Assembly (NCBI RefSeq): GCF_900660525.1
Contig: NZ_LR214970.1
Location: 186,001 to 250,000, forward strand
Origin: Mycoplasmopsis bovigenitalium
GTDB taxonomy: Bacteria; Bacillota_I; Bacilli_A; Mycoplasmatales; Metamycoplasmataceae
Reading direction: 5' to 3'
DNA length: 64,000 nt
The stretch's first letter is position 1, and every line of letters starts with the position of its first letter. A program made the translations under genes and the position numbers. The notes beneath the pieces are model-generated. The model was not told the origin of the DNA. It did not search any database and was given only the letters and a program-made list of their open reading frames with translations. Positions 1-12,069 of this stretch are shown piece after piece.

Positions 1-309
1 ATTATAAAGCATTAACTAAGGTATATAAAAATATTTTCATATTGTCTTAAAAAAACAATTAAATGCATTTTTGCCCCATTTAAGGCCAGTTTATTTAGTT
101 TTTCATTTATTAACTTTGAAAAAATGACTTTTAAAATTCGATTTAAATTTAATGCAAAAAAATAATTTTAAAAAATAATGGAATTGATTTCATTTCGCAA
201 CAAAACTTTATGAAATAAATTAATTATTTTGATTGTGTGCAATTGAAATGAAACCATGCATAAATCATTTCGTTTTTAAAATAATAAAAATTATTGTAAT
301 ATTAATAAT
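1..309. other. Non-coding, very AT-rich
   Basis: I see no supported gene here. A 9-bp inverted repeat (188-196 with 245-253) has a loop of about 48 nt and is weak. The right part should hold the promoter of the DegV gene that starts at 310. The upstream gene, if any, lies outside the window. Confidence 0.5.
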
Positions 310-1221
310 ATGAAATATGCAATAGTTATAGACTCTTCTTGTGGTTTAACTCAAGAACAAGCCCATAAATTAGGCTGACATTTTTTACCATTACATATCA
401 ATATCGAAGGCAAAGAATTTAAAGATGGTGTTGATATTACTCCTGAAAATTTATTCAATTTTTATAATAAAAACTCAAAAGCTAAAACATCAGCAGTTAA
501 TTTAGGTTATGCAGAAGAATTGTTCAATAAACTTTCAAAAGATTATGACAGAATTATTGTATATCCAATATCAAAACATCTTTCTGCTAGTTGTGCTTCA
601 TTGACAACATTAGCCAAAGATTTTGAAAAAGTAAGAGTTGTAAATTCAATTCAAGTTTTACAAATGATTTTGATTGATTTAGTTTGATTTGAACATCAAA
701 TGTCAATTGATTCTTCAAGATTAGATGAGTATATTGATATTTTAGAAAAAGATAATTTATGACATCGAAAATCAATTTCATTGATTCCTAAATTTAATAG
801 TTATTTAGTTAAAGGCGGGCGCTTGCATCCAGCTGCTGCAGCCGTTGCTAAATTACTAAAAATTGTGCCAATTATTTGTTGAAAAGATGGTCAACTATTA
901 AAAGAAGCTGTTGGTAGAACTTTTTCCAAAACAGTTCTAAAAGCAATTGATTTAAAAAAAGAAATCTTGCCAATTGAAAAAGGTAAGGAATTATATGTTA
1001 TGTCATTAGATTCTCATTCAGATATTGCTGAACGAGATGATTTGTTGAATAATATATTCGAGAAATTTGGTATTCATTCGATTCATGGCTTAATAGCGCC
1101 AGTAGTTGGAATTCACACCGGTCCAGAAGCCTTAGCAATTCTTGTGTACGAGATGGAACCAGTAGTTGCACAAAAGTGCTGTGAATTCTTTAAAAATCTT
1201 GGATATATTTCAAAACAATAA
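310..1221 (+). CDS. DegV family fatty-acid-binding protein
   Basis: The 303-residue protein has the DegV layout. It starts MKYAIVIDSSCGL (the DSSC/DSTAD strand), has YPISKHLSAS in the middle (the fatty-acid-contacting S-x-LSGT-like segment), then KGGRLHPAAAAVAKLL, and ends with HTGPEALAI. DegV/FakB proteins bind a fatty acid, and FakB partners of FakA present it for phosphorylation. Mycoplasmas depend on scavenged fatty acids, so that role is plausible but not shown. The length is normal for the family. Two UGA codons are read as Trp. No fakA gene is nearby, and a hairpin follows at 1252. Confidence 0.85.
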
Positions 1222-1251
1222 GTTAAATGATTAATTGTTGCGAAAAAACTC

Positions 1252-1295
1252 ATATTAAAACACATCAAGCAATAAATCTTGGTGTGTTTTAATAT
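1252..1295 (+). terminator. Hairpin terminator after degV
   Basis: A 16-bp stem (1254-1269 with 1278-1293, one G-T pair) closes an 8-nt loop just after the DegV stop. The 3' arm contains four consecutive T, but no long T-run follows. Confidence 0.6.
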
Positions 1296-1336
1296 TGAAG
1301 AATTGGAAAATATTTTATTGTTTATAATTTCACATT

Positions 1337-2551
1337 ATGACGAAAATAGGTTCAAATAGTAAAAATGTGCTAGTTAGCATTGAAAATTTAAAGTTTAAGT
1401 ACAATAAAAAATCTACTGATTATGATTTAGAAATTCCAAATTTAGAAATTGAAGAGGGTAAAATTATTTCTTTATTAGGTCCTTCTGGGAGTGGAAAGAC
1501 CACATTATTTAATATTCTGTTGGGTTTCTTAAAACCTGAAAATGGGAAAATTTTAATCAAAAATAATTTAAAAACACATGAAATTGCATATATCATGCAA
1601 GAAAATTCAATTTATGAAAATGTTTCTGTTTTTAATAATATTTTTTTAAGTGCAAAAAATAATAGAAATTGAATAGATTCATCTAGAATTGAATTTTTAG
1701 GCGAATTTTCAGATATTAAAAATGATCAAAAAATAAGTAAATATTTTGATGAATATGTATCTTTTTCAAAAGAAAAAGAAAAAAATGATTGAAAGATAAA
1801 ATTTGCTTATTCTAAACTTTGATTTGCGATTTTGTTTACCAAAAAAATTAGAAAAAAATGAACTCTGCTTAAAAACTTGGCACTTAAAAAATTATTTAAA
1901 AAAGAGCTGGATACTCTTGCTAAAAAATTAGAAATAGATCATTTAATTAATAAAAATGTTGATGAACTTTCTGGGGGTCAAAAGCAGCGAGTGGCATTTG
2001 CAAAAGGAATAGTTAAGAGAACTAACTTTGTGTTGATGGATGAACCATTTTCTGCTCTGGATGCTAAAATCAAGGAATCAACAATAGATTGATTGTTAAA
2101 AATTAAAAATGAATTTAACTTAAGTATAATCATTGTCACTCATGACCAACAAGATGCAATGAAAATTAGTGATAAAATTATTCTTCTTTCCAATGGAAAA
2201 GTTCAACAATTTTCCACTGGTCAAGAAATGTATGAAAATCCAGCTAATTTATTTGTTGCAAAATTTATTGGTTCCCCTGAAATTAATTTTATAAAAGAAG
2301 AAGACAATAAATTATTCTACATTCGTCAAAATAAAATTAATGTTTCAATTCTTAAAGAAGGAAAATATAAAATAATGAACAAAAAACATTTTGGCGATAA
2401 AGTTCAATATCAAATTGAATTCGAAAAAAATAATATTTGATCAATTGTTTTAAATGAAGATAATTTAAAAATCGGTGATTTTGTAGATATTGATTACTCA
2501 AAAAATGATGTTCTGATTTTTGATAAATGTGGAGAAAGAATAAATGAATAA
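1337..2551 (+). CDS. ABC importer ATP-binding protein, UgpC/MalK/GtsA-like
   Basis: This is the energising subunit of an importer (404 aa, UGA as Trp). The Walker [10 protein letters not shown] lies near residues 51-59, the signature LSGGQKQR follows much later, then Walker [13 protein letters not shown] and the H-loop THDQQDA. An insertion of about 80 residues separates the Q-loop from the signature, as is common in mycoplasma importer ATPases. A C-terminal regulatory (TOBE-like) region starts after KFIGSPE. The stop overlaps the permease start at 2544 by 8 nt, so the genes form an operon. The class is the sugar or glycerol/glycerol-3-phosphate importers (gtsABC, ugp). The substrate cannot be read from the sequence. 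Confidence 0.85.
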
Positions 2552-3500
2552 GAAAATATCTAGAAACGCGTTAAATATTTTTCAAATATTTTTGCTTATA
2601 TCCCCTTTGTTAATTTGCATATTACTTTTTAGCTTAGTTCCTATATTCTTAACACTGCAAAAATCATTTAAATATTTTCCCTATTCACATACAAAATCAA
2701 TATATACGTATAATTTTGGTAACTACAAAAATATATTTAACGATTCTCAATTTCATCATGCGATTTTGAATACAACAACTACAACATTTATTGGTTCATT
2801 TAGTGCAATGTTATTTGCTTTAATGTTTGCCATTTTAATCGAGCACGTTATTTCTAAAACTGCAAAAAATGCCTTTTTAACATTGATTTATTCACAATTT
2901 TTTATTTCATCATTTGCCGTTGGTATTGCTTTTACAGTGTTTTTCGGAAGCAAAGGACTATTTTATAAACTACTTGGAACTGAATATCATTTTACGTATG
3001 GTGAAAAACGTTTGCCAATTTGAGTATATTACTCATTATTTCAATTTTGAAGAGCCTTGCCATTTAATTTAGTTTTGTTTGCTTCAGCAATTAACAGAGC
3101 GAACTCAAAATATTCAAAACTTATAAAAAATGATAAATTAACATTATTGCAAAAAATTAAATTTATTTATTCAAATGAAATTGAAAAAGTCTTTTTTGTA
3201 ATACTTTTTACTAATTTTATTTTTGCAACCCTATTGCTACCTGACGCAATATTAGAAAGTTCTTTTGATGTTGATTTAAATCACGCCCACACTCTTACAA
3301 GTTATGCAATTAAGTATTCAGGCGGAGGCTCAAATCCTTCCCTTAAATATGAAAAAGGTTATGCCGCTGCATTTTTTAGCTTTATATACTTAGTTTTTTT
3401 GATGTTTATAATCTTGGTTTTAAGACCTTCATTTATTAAAAAAATAATAAATTTTGCGCAAAAATACAAAGCAAAATCTCGGAGAAAAAATGAGTGCTAA
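2544..3500 (+). CDS. ABC importer permease, UgpA/GtsB-like
   Basis: This 318-aa polytopic membrane protein starts inside the end of the ATPase gene and overlaps the next permease by 11 nt. The first helix (FQIFLLISPLLICILLFSLV) and the following periplasmic-type segment match the first permease of sugar/glycerol importers (MalF/UgpA type). About six hydrophobic helices are visible. UGA-Trp codons interrupt a standard-code reading. It should pair with the 3490 product to form the channel. Confidence 0.8.
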
Positions 3501-4296
3501 AGTCGTTATTAAAGAAATTTTAAGGTACATTTTTATTGGACTTTTGGTTATTTTTGTTTTATTTCCAGTTTATTATTTACTGCTTTTTTCACTATTATCG
3601 TCAAATTCAATTAAGGATTCAAGCTATAACTTTGTAATTCGCGAGTGAAATTGAAGTAATTTTGGAAAACTTTTTGACAAACAATTTTTTGATGCTTTAT
3701 TTTATACATTTGTTTTTGCTTCAACATTAATTTTACTTCGTCTAATTACTTATTCATTGGCGATAGCGGGTCTTTTAAAAATGAAGCCATTGTTGCAAAA
3801 AATATTTCAATATTTCTTTTTGTTAATAAGTTTAGTGCCTGAATTTTCAATATTTTTAAGCTTAAAAATCACACTAAATGATTTGCATATTTCGTCAATA
3901 TTTTTTACAACTATAACTAACGCAATTTTTTCATTTTTTAGTTTTACTTATGTATTTAATTTGGCAAAAAGCACATCGAATAAAAAGTCTAAACTAATGA
4001 TAAATGACAATTTGCGCTGATACCAAAAAATCATTTATGTATATTTACCAAAACTTAAATTAGCATATTTTTTAATGATAATTTTTACATTTATTTCGGT
4101 TTGAAATGATTATTTGTGACCAGTGTATATTTTACAAGGGACAAACATTCAAAATATAACAATTTGATATAGAAACTTATTTGTTACTTCTGGCGGCGCA
4201 TTAATCAATATTCAAGCTGCGGGCGCGATTATATCAATAGTCATTCCACTAACAATATATGGAATTTTTGCAAAAAAAATCAATAGATTTAATTAA
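3490..4296 (+). CDS. ABC importer permease, UgpE/GtsC-like
   Basis: This is the second membrane subunit (268 aa). I chose the ATG at 3490 because GGAG at 3481-3484 is well placed and the gene then overlaps the upstream one. The first helix (IFIGLLVIFVLFPVYYLLLF) and the C-terminal segment with YVYLPKLKLAYF (EAA-loop-like position), followed by FTFISVWNDYLWP, are typical of MalG/UgpE permeases. A strong hairpin follows, so the transcript probably ends here and the binding lipoprotein at 4493 is expressed separately. Confidence 0.8.
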
Positions 4297-4297
4297 T

Positions 4298-4350
4298 AAA
4301 TATATCCTAGCAAACTATTTAGATTAGTTCATATAGGATATATTTTATTT
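4298..4350 (+). terminator. Rho-independent terminator
   Basis: A perfect 12-bp stem (4298-4309 with 4334-4345) is followed by T-rich sequence, directly after the second permease stop. Confidence 0.8.
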
Positions 4351-4492
4351 ACTATAATGGCCTAAAATCAATTCAAAAGGTATAAAACGTGAAAAATTTT
4401 CATATTTTGTTGGTAATTAGGGCTTGTAATTTCCATTTTTGGAGTATAAATATGGGGAATACGTATAAATTATTATATTTGGAGACGGGAAA

Positions 4493-6301
4493 ATGAAGAA
4501 TAGAAAAATATTGATTGCAGGAGCAATAATTGCTTCTACTACACCTTTAATTGCTGCAGCTTGTGGAAGTAAACCAGTTGAAAAAAGTGATTCAATTTTA
4601 TTTAGTTTAGCACAAGGAAAAAACTGGCCATTACCAACAGCACTAACCAAATTTATTGATTATTACAACAAAAATCAAAGCCATATTGAGGGCTTTAAAA
4701 AAGTCAAAGCAAGTTTTGCTGATGAACATAAAATTTTTAGTGAATTTGGATTAATTAAAGATGTAAAAAATAAACTAGAAACAAATGAAATAAATAAAGT
4801 ACCAAACTTGATTTTAGGGGCGCAATCAAGTGCTTACATTATTAATCAAGATAATAGACTTCTTGATGTTAGCGATGTTGGGGTTAATAAAGATTTATTT
4901 GAAAGCAATATTGCAAATTTACACTCAAAATTATCAGGACAAAGCGCTGATAAATTATACAATTTGCCTTTTGACAATGCTGATGTTGATTCAGTAGTTT
5001 ATAACTTAGATTTAATGCGTTTAATTTTTGAAAAAATCAAAGAAGGCGGCGGAACAGTCAAAGAAGATTTTGAACTTTATAAAAAAGCTCAAGAATCAAA
5101 AGATAAAGGTTCAAATGTTCCGGAAGAAAGTATTTTTAAAGCTTTAAAAGTTAAACAAAATGCTTTTAAAGATTTTACAGTTGATAAAACTACATTCGAA
5201 TCAATTAAATCAATCAGAGAGTTTGCTAAAAAATTTGCTCAAGGTGTTGAATTGGAACAAGCAAAAATCAATTCAAATACAATAAATGGTGAAGTTTTAT
5301 CAATTGATTATCAAATTGACACATTTTTCAAAGAACTTTATGGTGAGATTCCAGAAAACAAAGAGCTTTATGAACTTGTTAAGACAAATGATAAAAATCA
5401 GCCAACAAAAATCAATTACAATTTAATTGATAATCAAGAAGTTTTAGGCAAATTTAAAGAATTATGAAAACAATACAATGAGTCAATTGTTAGTCTAAAA
5501 AAACAAAATGTTGGTGATAAAAATGAAACCAAAGCATTTCAATCTATAAAATATATGGCCAATAGTAATCTTGAATGAGGCTCATGAAATATAATGTTCT
5601 ATAACAGTGCAATTAGTTTTGCGGCAAGTGTCGGCGCAAACCAAAATAGACAAACACCTTGAGCAAATTACTATTTTGTTAATTTAACAAAATTACAAAC
5701 TCAAGAACGTTTCAATAAAAATGCTAAAGATGAAGATGTTTGAATGCAACCCCAAATAACTCTAACTAAACCTGGTGGTCGTCATTACTTTTTAGAAGGC
5801 GGTTCAAGTATTATCCCTATTAAACATGGAGATGAAAAAGATAGAGCAACAAAATTGTTTATTAAATGACTATATACTGGTAAAAATGATATTTTAAATC
5901 CAGGGGTTTTAGAAGACAACTGAAAAACTTTTGCTAAAACATCAGGATACATTATTCCACTAAAAAGCGTTGCTAATGAGCAAAATTTAAGATTTATAAA
6001 AGATGAAATTACTAAACTAGAAGCGGTTGCTAAAGATTCAAATAGTGATGAAAAAACAAGAAATGCTGCAATCGATGCTAAAAACTATTACACATCAGCT
6101 GCAATTTCACTTGAATCAATTCTTAAATTAAGTAAAACTGATGAAAAAGTTAAACCAATGGCCATGGTAACAGATGATTTAACAGCAACAATTGCAACAT
6201 CAATTGATAAAGCTTTATTTAACACAACAAAATATGACAGTCCTGAACAAGTTGATGCTGAAAAAATTGCTCAAACTATTAAATCTGCTAAAAATAACTA
6301 G
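4493..6301 (+). CDS. Substrate-binding lipoprotein of the ABC importer
   Basis: This 602-aa lipoprotein has an MKNRK start, a hydrophobic segment and the lipobox IAAAC, with Cys at residue 24. The fold resembles a family-1 extracellular solute-binding protein: a charged N-terminal lobe, a long linker, then segments such as WANYYFVNLTKL and RHYFLEGGSS in the second lobe. Its position straight after two sugar/glycerol-type permeases suggests that it feeds them. It would be anchored on the outer face of the membrane. GGAGACGGG lies just upstream of the ATG. The ligand is unknown. Confidence 0.75.
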
Positions 6302-6303
6302 TA

Positions 6304-6357
6304 TAAAAAAACCTTTGTTTTGATGATTAAATTCATTAAGAACGAAAGGTTTTTTTG
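6304..6357 (+). terminator. Bidirectional hairpin terminator
   Basis: The arms AAAAAACCTTTGTT and AACGAAAGGTTTTTT pair around a 25-nt loop. T-runs occur on the outer side in both directions. It sits between the convergent lipoprotein gene (stop 6301) and the hydrolase (stop 6389). Confidence 0.7.
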
Positions 6358-6388
6358 TTTTCAATTGAAAAATGAGTTTATTGGTAAA

Positions 6389-7183
6389 TTATTTATCTAA
6401 AAAAGGTTCTAAAATATTAATAAAAGCTTGTCAGTTTTCTTCAAACATCATATGACCTGTTTTAGGAATATAATGTGTTTCAATATTCTTGACCTGTGAA
6501 TTGAAATAACGTATACAATTTTCGCGGTCAATCACTGCGTCTTTTTCCCCTAATATAAGAATAGTAGGTACATTAATTGAGTTTAAGCCTTTTTCAATTT
6601 CGTCAATTAACTTCGGATCCGGCAATGAATAACCCAATTTAATTGTATTTTCATAGTTAAATGCTTTAGGATCGAAAAATTCTCTTGTATTTTGCATTCA
6701 TTTTTCATCATTTGTGAAACGTGAAATATCGTAATATAGACCTTCTAAAAACTTCAAGTATTCTTCAAAAGTTTTGGGAAAATATGTGTTGTAAAATACT
6801 TCTCTAGTTACTAATGATGATCTATTCATTGGTGCTACATAAACCATTTTTTTAAATAATTCAGGACGCATTTTATAGGCTAATGATATGGTTCCTCCAC
6901 CCATTGAATGACCAATCAAAGTAACATTTTTTAATTGATTTTTTTCAATGAATTCTACCAACAATTTTGCAAATTGATACACGCTAACTTCATGTCCATT
7001 TACGGGTTCTACTTGATTGTTGCCCGGAAATTGTATTGCATAATAATTAGATTTTGTTCAATATTGTTCAAAAATTTTAAATCTACCAGCACTTGAGTTA
7101 AAACCATGAACAAATATTATATTTTCGTTTTCATTATTATTGTCTTTGAAAACGAAATCATAGTCATAAATTATTTTTTTCAT
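6389..7183 (-). CDS. Alpha/beta-fold hydrolase
   Basis: The 264-aa protein has the alpha/beta-hydrolase catalytic set: oxyanion-hole HGFNSSAG near residue 26, nucleophile elbow GHSMGGG with Ser93, an acid in LGEKDAVID, and the His in KTGHMMFEE near the C-terminus. Such enzymes cleave esters, lipids or peptides. The substrate is not predictable. The start at 7183 has GGAGAG upstream. There is no signal peptide, so it should be cytosolic. It stands alone as a single gene. Confidence 0.85.
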
Positions 7184-7363
7184 CTCTCTCCTTGCTTAAT
7201 AATATTTAATATTCTAATACAAAGATAATTAATTTATATAAATTAGCCAAAATCAATTTAAAAATCAATATATATGGAAAATATTTCTTAAATTTTCGCC
7301 TTAAAAATCTCAAAATTTTTTATTACTTTTTAAATAAATATTTTAAAAAAGTAATAAAAAAAA

Positions 7364-7438
7364 TGGCAGGAGTGACAGGACTCGAACCCATAACACACGG
7401 GGTTGAAGCCCGTTGTTCTACCATTGAACTACACTCCT
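7364..7438 (-). tRNA. trnW: tRNA-Trp(UCA), decodes UGA
   Basis: On the minus strand the acceptor arm AGGAGTG pairs with CACTCCT, and the gene-encoded end is GCCA. The anticodon stem ACGGG/CCCGT holds the loop CTTCAAC, giving anticodon TCA. The T-arm contains GGTTCGAGTCC. UCA reads UGA, which explains why UGA is tryptophan in the genes here. Confidence 0.95.
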
Positions 7439-7451
7439 AGCGTTCCATATA

Positions 7452-7457
7452 ATTATA
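7452..7457 (-). promoter_or_regulatory. -10 box for tRNA-Trp
   Basis: TATAAT on the minus strand lies 13 nt upstream of the mature tRNA 5' end. I see no clear -35. Confidence 0.5.
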
Positions 7458-7501
7458 ACTAAAAAATAATAAATTTAAAATTTTAAGAATATAATTAACT
7501 C

Positions 7502-8119
7502 ATGCCCAGTTTAAAACTAATTTATAGCTATAAAAGTAGATCTTTTTTTACATATGAGTTAACTAGTTTATCTATTTATTTAGCATATTTTATAGCTTCA
7601 GGTTTTTCGGTCTTTTTAGCATATATTCCATTTGGGCCAGCATGACTGACTTACTTACCAGTGATTTTGGCAATTGCAATTGTTCATCTGGGTTTTAAGG
7701 GAGCTTTTGTTAGTGGACTGGGATTTGGTTTTTCTTCTTTTATAGCTTCTATAATTGTTGGTTTAATTTGATTTCAATATGTAGATGTTTCAATTTTGCC
7801 TAGATTTTTTGTTGGAATAGGCACCTATCTTGCATATTTATTATTGAGAATGAATAATAAACCTAAATTATGAAAGTTCATAATATTGACTTTAATTGCC
7901 ACGGAGTTAAATACTTTGTTTGTATTTACTGCATTATATGTTCACTCAAATTTTATTAACACACTTGCTGGTTTGCCAGGTTTAAAAACTTTTATAGTAT
8001 TAAATACAATTAACTTGATTTTTGAGCCTATTGCTAATGTTTTAATTGGTTTAGCAGTTTATATTCCATTAATAAATTTTAGAAACACATATCAATACAA
8101 AAAAACAATCACTTGATAA
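7502..8119 (+). CDS. ECF-type transporter S component-like membrane protein
   Basis: This 205-aa protein has about six hydrophobic helices. The pattern YIPFGPAWLTYLPVILAIAIVHLGFKGA followed by a glycine-rich FVSGLGFGFSSF helix, and the late NTINLIFEPIANVLIG helix, resemble vitamin/nucleoside S components of energy-coupling-factor transporters. No EcfA or EcfT gene lies in the window, so it would use shared ECF modules elsewhere. The ligand is unknown. There is no obvious Shine-Dalgarno before the ATG. Confidence 0.6.
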
Positions 8120-8155
8120 TTTACTAATTCAATTGTAAAATGAATTAATTTGCAA

Positions 8156-8188
8156 AAATATCTTGCTAGGCGGGATATTTATTTTTTT
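8156..8188 (+). terminator. Weak hairpin terminator
   Basis: AAATATC pairs with GATATTT around TTGCTAGGCGG, followed by T-rich sequence, shortly after the S-component stop. Confidence 0.5.
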
Positions 8189-8439
8189 ATTTGGTTATGT
8201 TGGGGGGGGTGTATTTAAATTTAATCGAAATTTTGCATAAAAAATCAAATCGTTATATTCAGATATTTGATTTTTATTTTCAAAACATTTGACCAATGGT
8301 TTAAATGTATGAAATAGCATAAAAAAATAATAGATGAGCTATTAGTATTATTTTCTTGATTTGTTTACATGTTTTATTTTTGTGATAAACAAGATTGAAG
8401 TATAAAGTGCTTAATATTTATTGTTACTACTTTTGTGTT

Positions 8440-8479
8440 TTTTTAATAAAAAACAACGTAATGTTAACAATTACGTTGT
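8440..8479 (-). terminator. Terminator of the GA-module gene
   Basis: A perfect 10-bp stem (8453-8462 with 8470-8479) is followed on the minus strand by a T-run, 17 nt beyond the stop at 8496. Confidence 0.75.
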
Positions 8480-8495
8480 GTGGATTTTTTAATTG

Positions 8496-11400
8496 CTATT
8501 GAATATTTTTAGCTATTAATTCTTCCTCTTTGATGCTGTCTCCCTTATTTACATTGGTATCGAAATTTTGTGTGGCAACGTTGGGATCGTTTGGATCATA
8601 GCTGTCTTTTTTACTTTCGTAATCCTCTTTGATGTAGATTAAAGGAATTATATAGTTTTTATCATTAGGCATACCAATTATCTTTAAGTCCAATTCAAGC
8701 CCATCATCATCACCGGACTTAAATGATATTCCTCATGCATGATAATCATATATTCTACCTAACCGTTTAAATTGTATTTTATTTGGATCATAATAATCAA
8801 GTGAATCTCGTGCAATAGAAGGTTTTGCAAAACTTCTAAATTTTGGATCGGCATTTCAATTAATAGTTAAATTATTATATTTTGAATTATATTTTGTTTT
8901 ATCTAATGTAGGGCGAGCATTTTTTAGATTAGTTTTAATTTCTTCTTTATTATTATCTAAATACATAAATGATATTATTAATCGACCATTCTTTACTCTT
9001 CATTTTCCGTTGCCAATAAGTCTTAATACTTCTTTTTTGAATATTTTATACTTGGTGCGCAAATATACATCTAGCATGATGCGATTTACATCGTGTCCAT
9101 TTATACCGTAATTCTCAAGGTTTGTCTTAGTTAACCCATCGAAAAAGTCTTTATTATGCTTAATAGTTGAATTGTAGAATTCTTCTCAACCATCGGATTT
9201 TATAGAATCATTTTCCGCCCTATTATTTATATAATCATGGGAATCTTTTATTGTATCAACATATTTTTTAATAATATCTTTAGCTAATTTTAGTTTTTTG
9301 CCTTTTTCTTGAATTGAATTATTTTCAAGGTTTTGTTCATACTCTTGTTTGTACTGAGTAACTTGTTTTTCTAGGTGGCTTATTAATTCATTATTTTTTC
9401 GTTTTAGGTTTACACTTGTTATTGACTGATTATATTGTTTTAAATCATTAATTTTATCACTTATATCTTTAATTGAATCATTATATTCTGCAGCCTTTGA
9501 ATTTACTTTTTCTTTATTTGATTTTGCTTTTAACTCGTCATAAATTCTTTGGGCTTCATCCTTGCCATTTGCATTAATAATTTGCTCTTTTGTTGATGCT
9601 TTATCAGCTTCAACTTTTTCTAACTTATCAACTTCGCTAATTAATTTTTGTTTGTCAGCATTTAGTTGACTAGCTTCCTTTTCAACTTTCTTGATAGATT
9701 CAGAATCAATAGCTTGTTTTAATTTATTCTTTAGATTTTGTTTATCTTTATCGCCTAAATAAGGAAAAGTAACTTTATTATCTAATTTATTGATTAAATC
9801 TTCTTTTTGTGTTTTTAAAGTAGCAAAATCGTTTTTGATTTTGTTGTATTTATTTTTGTCATCTTCGTTTACTAATTTGTTTTTTTGTTCATTAATAAAG
9901 TGCTCAGTAAACATGTCACTATATTTTATGTTTTCTTCAAATAAATCTTGTTTTTCTTTATTTTTGTTTGTTAATTCTTCAACTATTTTGTTTATTTGCT
10001 CTTTACTTGCATTTGTTGTATTTTTTATTTGATTGATTTTTTGCGTTTTTTCGTTATTGCTAATAAAGTCAAGATATCTAATTTTTGATTCAGCATCTAG
10101 TTTTTCTGATTCTAAAACATCGCCTTTGGCTTTAGCAACAATTGCTCTAATGCCTGTTTCGTCATCTTTTTTGTTTATTTCGTTAATCAATTGCTCTTTA
10201 TTATTAATATTTAGTTTATTAATTTCATTAATTGCATTTTGTTTAGCTTTTTCCAATTGCGCTTGATTTTCCACATTTTCAACATCGACTTGACTTTGTG
10301 CTTTTGTTAATAAATCTTTAAGTTCTGTTTTTTTATTTTCAGGAATTTTGTTTTCAGAATTATTAATAAATTCTTTAACTTTTGTCTTAGAATTATTAAT
10401 ATGTTTTTTTTCTTCTTTGGATGAAGTTGCCTTATTTAGTTTTTCTGATTTGATATTATTAGATAATTGATTTTTATATTTATCAGTAAAGTCAAAAGTA
10501 TTGATTTCTGAAATCAATTTTGCTTTTTCATCATTAATTTTTGAGTATTCTTCTTTAATTTTTTCGTAGTTAGATTCGTTATATTCATTGATTTTACTAA
10601 TGAATTCGCTAATTTCATCTTTAGAAAGATTTTGCAATGTTCTTACAAACTTTTTATATTGTTCTTTTTTATTAGCTAGATTTATTTCATCACGAATATT
10701 TGCCAATTCTTGCGGAGTATTAGCTAAAGCTATTTTTACTGAAAAGTGCTCAATTTGTTCTTCGTTAAGGTTATTTGCCGCCTCTAAAACCTTAGTTATT
10801 GTGCTTTTCATTTTATCTAGTGAAGCAACTTTATTGTTTTCATTATTTAATTTTAATTGTCCAATATGTTTAAGACCTTTGTCGTATTCTGCATCCTTAA
10901 TTTTTGTTTCTAAATCTTTTATTGATTCATTTGTTGTGTTGTAATTATCAAATTCTTTTGATAATTCATCAAAATCAGTGCTATTTGCGATTTTTCGTTT
11001 AGATTTATTAATTTTTGTTTCTAATTCATTTAATTTTTGGTCAATATTATTTGAAATAACTGCTAATTTTGGTTTAGTATTTTTTAGTGCTTGCTCTGAT
11101 TTTGAAATAATATCTTTAAGTTGTTCATTTGCTGCTAAAACAGACTCGTTTAAGCCTTCTTCTGATTCAACAATTTTTACTGTGCTATTTGCTTTGGTTA
11201 TGTTTTTTTCTAAATCAGTAATGAAATCTTCAATCTCTTTAATATTGTTGCCAAGATTTGCAGATTTATTGATTTTGTTATTTAACTCATTAATTACATT
11301 GTTAATTGCTTGTAAATATTTATTGTTTTTTTGTTCTTCATTAACGTTTTTTAATTCCTCAATTAGTTTTTTAACTTCTTCAATTGCCTGTTTTAGTTCT

Positions 11401-11999
11401 TCATTTAAAGTTGATAAATTGTCAACGTTTGATTGAGAATCCTGAACTTTTTGTTTAGAATTCTCGACTTTTTTAATTACTGTTTCTAATTTAATGTCAG
11501 CTGCTTGAAGTCTAGGCTTGTCAATTTCATAGGTTTCTTTTAATTGTTTTTTGGCTTCATTTGAAGTTTTTATTGCTTCATTGTACATGGTATCAAATGC
11601 AGATTTATTTTGCTCATAACGCAATTTAGAATCTTTAATTTTAGCTTTTAATTCGCTAATTGAATTTTTAAAATTATCAATTTCATTATTGATTTTATCG
11701 TTAGTTTCGTATTCTTCTTTGTTATATTCATTGAATTTTCGATTGAATTGTGCTAATTTTTGTTCAGCTTCATCAATAGCATTTTTTAATGAATCAACAG
11801 AACCTTTATTTTGGTCAAGTTTATCACTGGTGTTATTAACATCAATTATTTGCTCTTTTATCTCATCATTAATTCTTTTAACTTCTCTTGGGTGCGAATG
11901 ATTTTTTTGAATAATAATTGCAGAAGTAGCGCCAACTGCGCTACCGCTTGCGATAAGAACTACGCAATTAAATAGTCTCCGCTCTGTAGATTTACGCAT
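8496..11999 (-). CDS. Giant coiled-coil surface protein with GA-module-like repeats (paralogue 1)
   Basis: The protein is 1167 aa. A basic MRKSTERRLFN start leads into an uncleaved-looking membrane helix (about residues 10-31), then heptad-rich coiled coil, then repeats of about 60 residues of the type INKLxxxxKxxLIxxINxAxxxxxVxxIxxxAxxLN. These resemble GA (albumin-binding three-helix) modules. The last 220 residues form a globular domain with FKKEVLRLIGNGKW and LTINWNADPKF, shared with the neighbour at 12321. It is anchored by its N-terminus and probably exposed on the cell surface. The start has AAGGAG upstream. The gene depends on many UGA-Trp codons and ends with a genuine TAG. Albumin or host-protein binding is inferred from the module class only. 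Confidence 0.75.
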
Positions 12000-12069
12000 A
12001 ACTTACTCCTTATTGGTTTATAAATATATAAAAAAGAATTTTTTATCTATTATTTAGTTAATCTCTTAC

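Larger units (their letters stand above)
8120..8495. other. Intergenic region between convergent genes
   Basis: No gene is seen. It holds a hairpin serving the plus-strand gene (8156-8188), a G8 run at 8202-8209 that is striking in such AT-rich DNA, and a strong hairpin serving the minus-strand gene (8440-8479). Confidence 0.5.

Noticed and set aside
7364-7438. Possible selenocysteine tRNA because of the UCA anticodon
   Set aside because: Standard 7-bp acceptor and normal arm lengths, and UGA is clearly Trp across the window, so it is tRNA-Trp.
8202-8209. G8 run as a phase-variation switch
   Set aside because: It lies between two convergent genes, downstream of both, and cannot change a frame or promoter I can identify.
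9790-11901. Plus-strand ORFs of 60-120 codons opposite the GA-module gene
   Set aside because: They mirror the coiled-coil gene in the antisense frame (Ser/Phe/Leu-rich products of Lys/Glu/Asn codons), have no ribosome-binding sites and no family resemblance.
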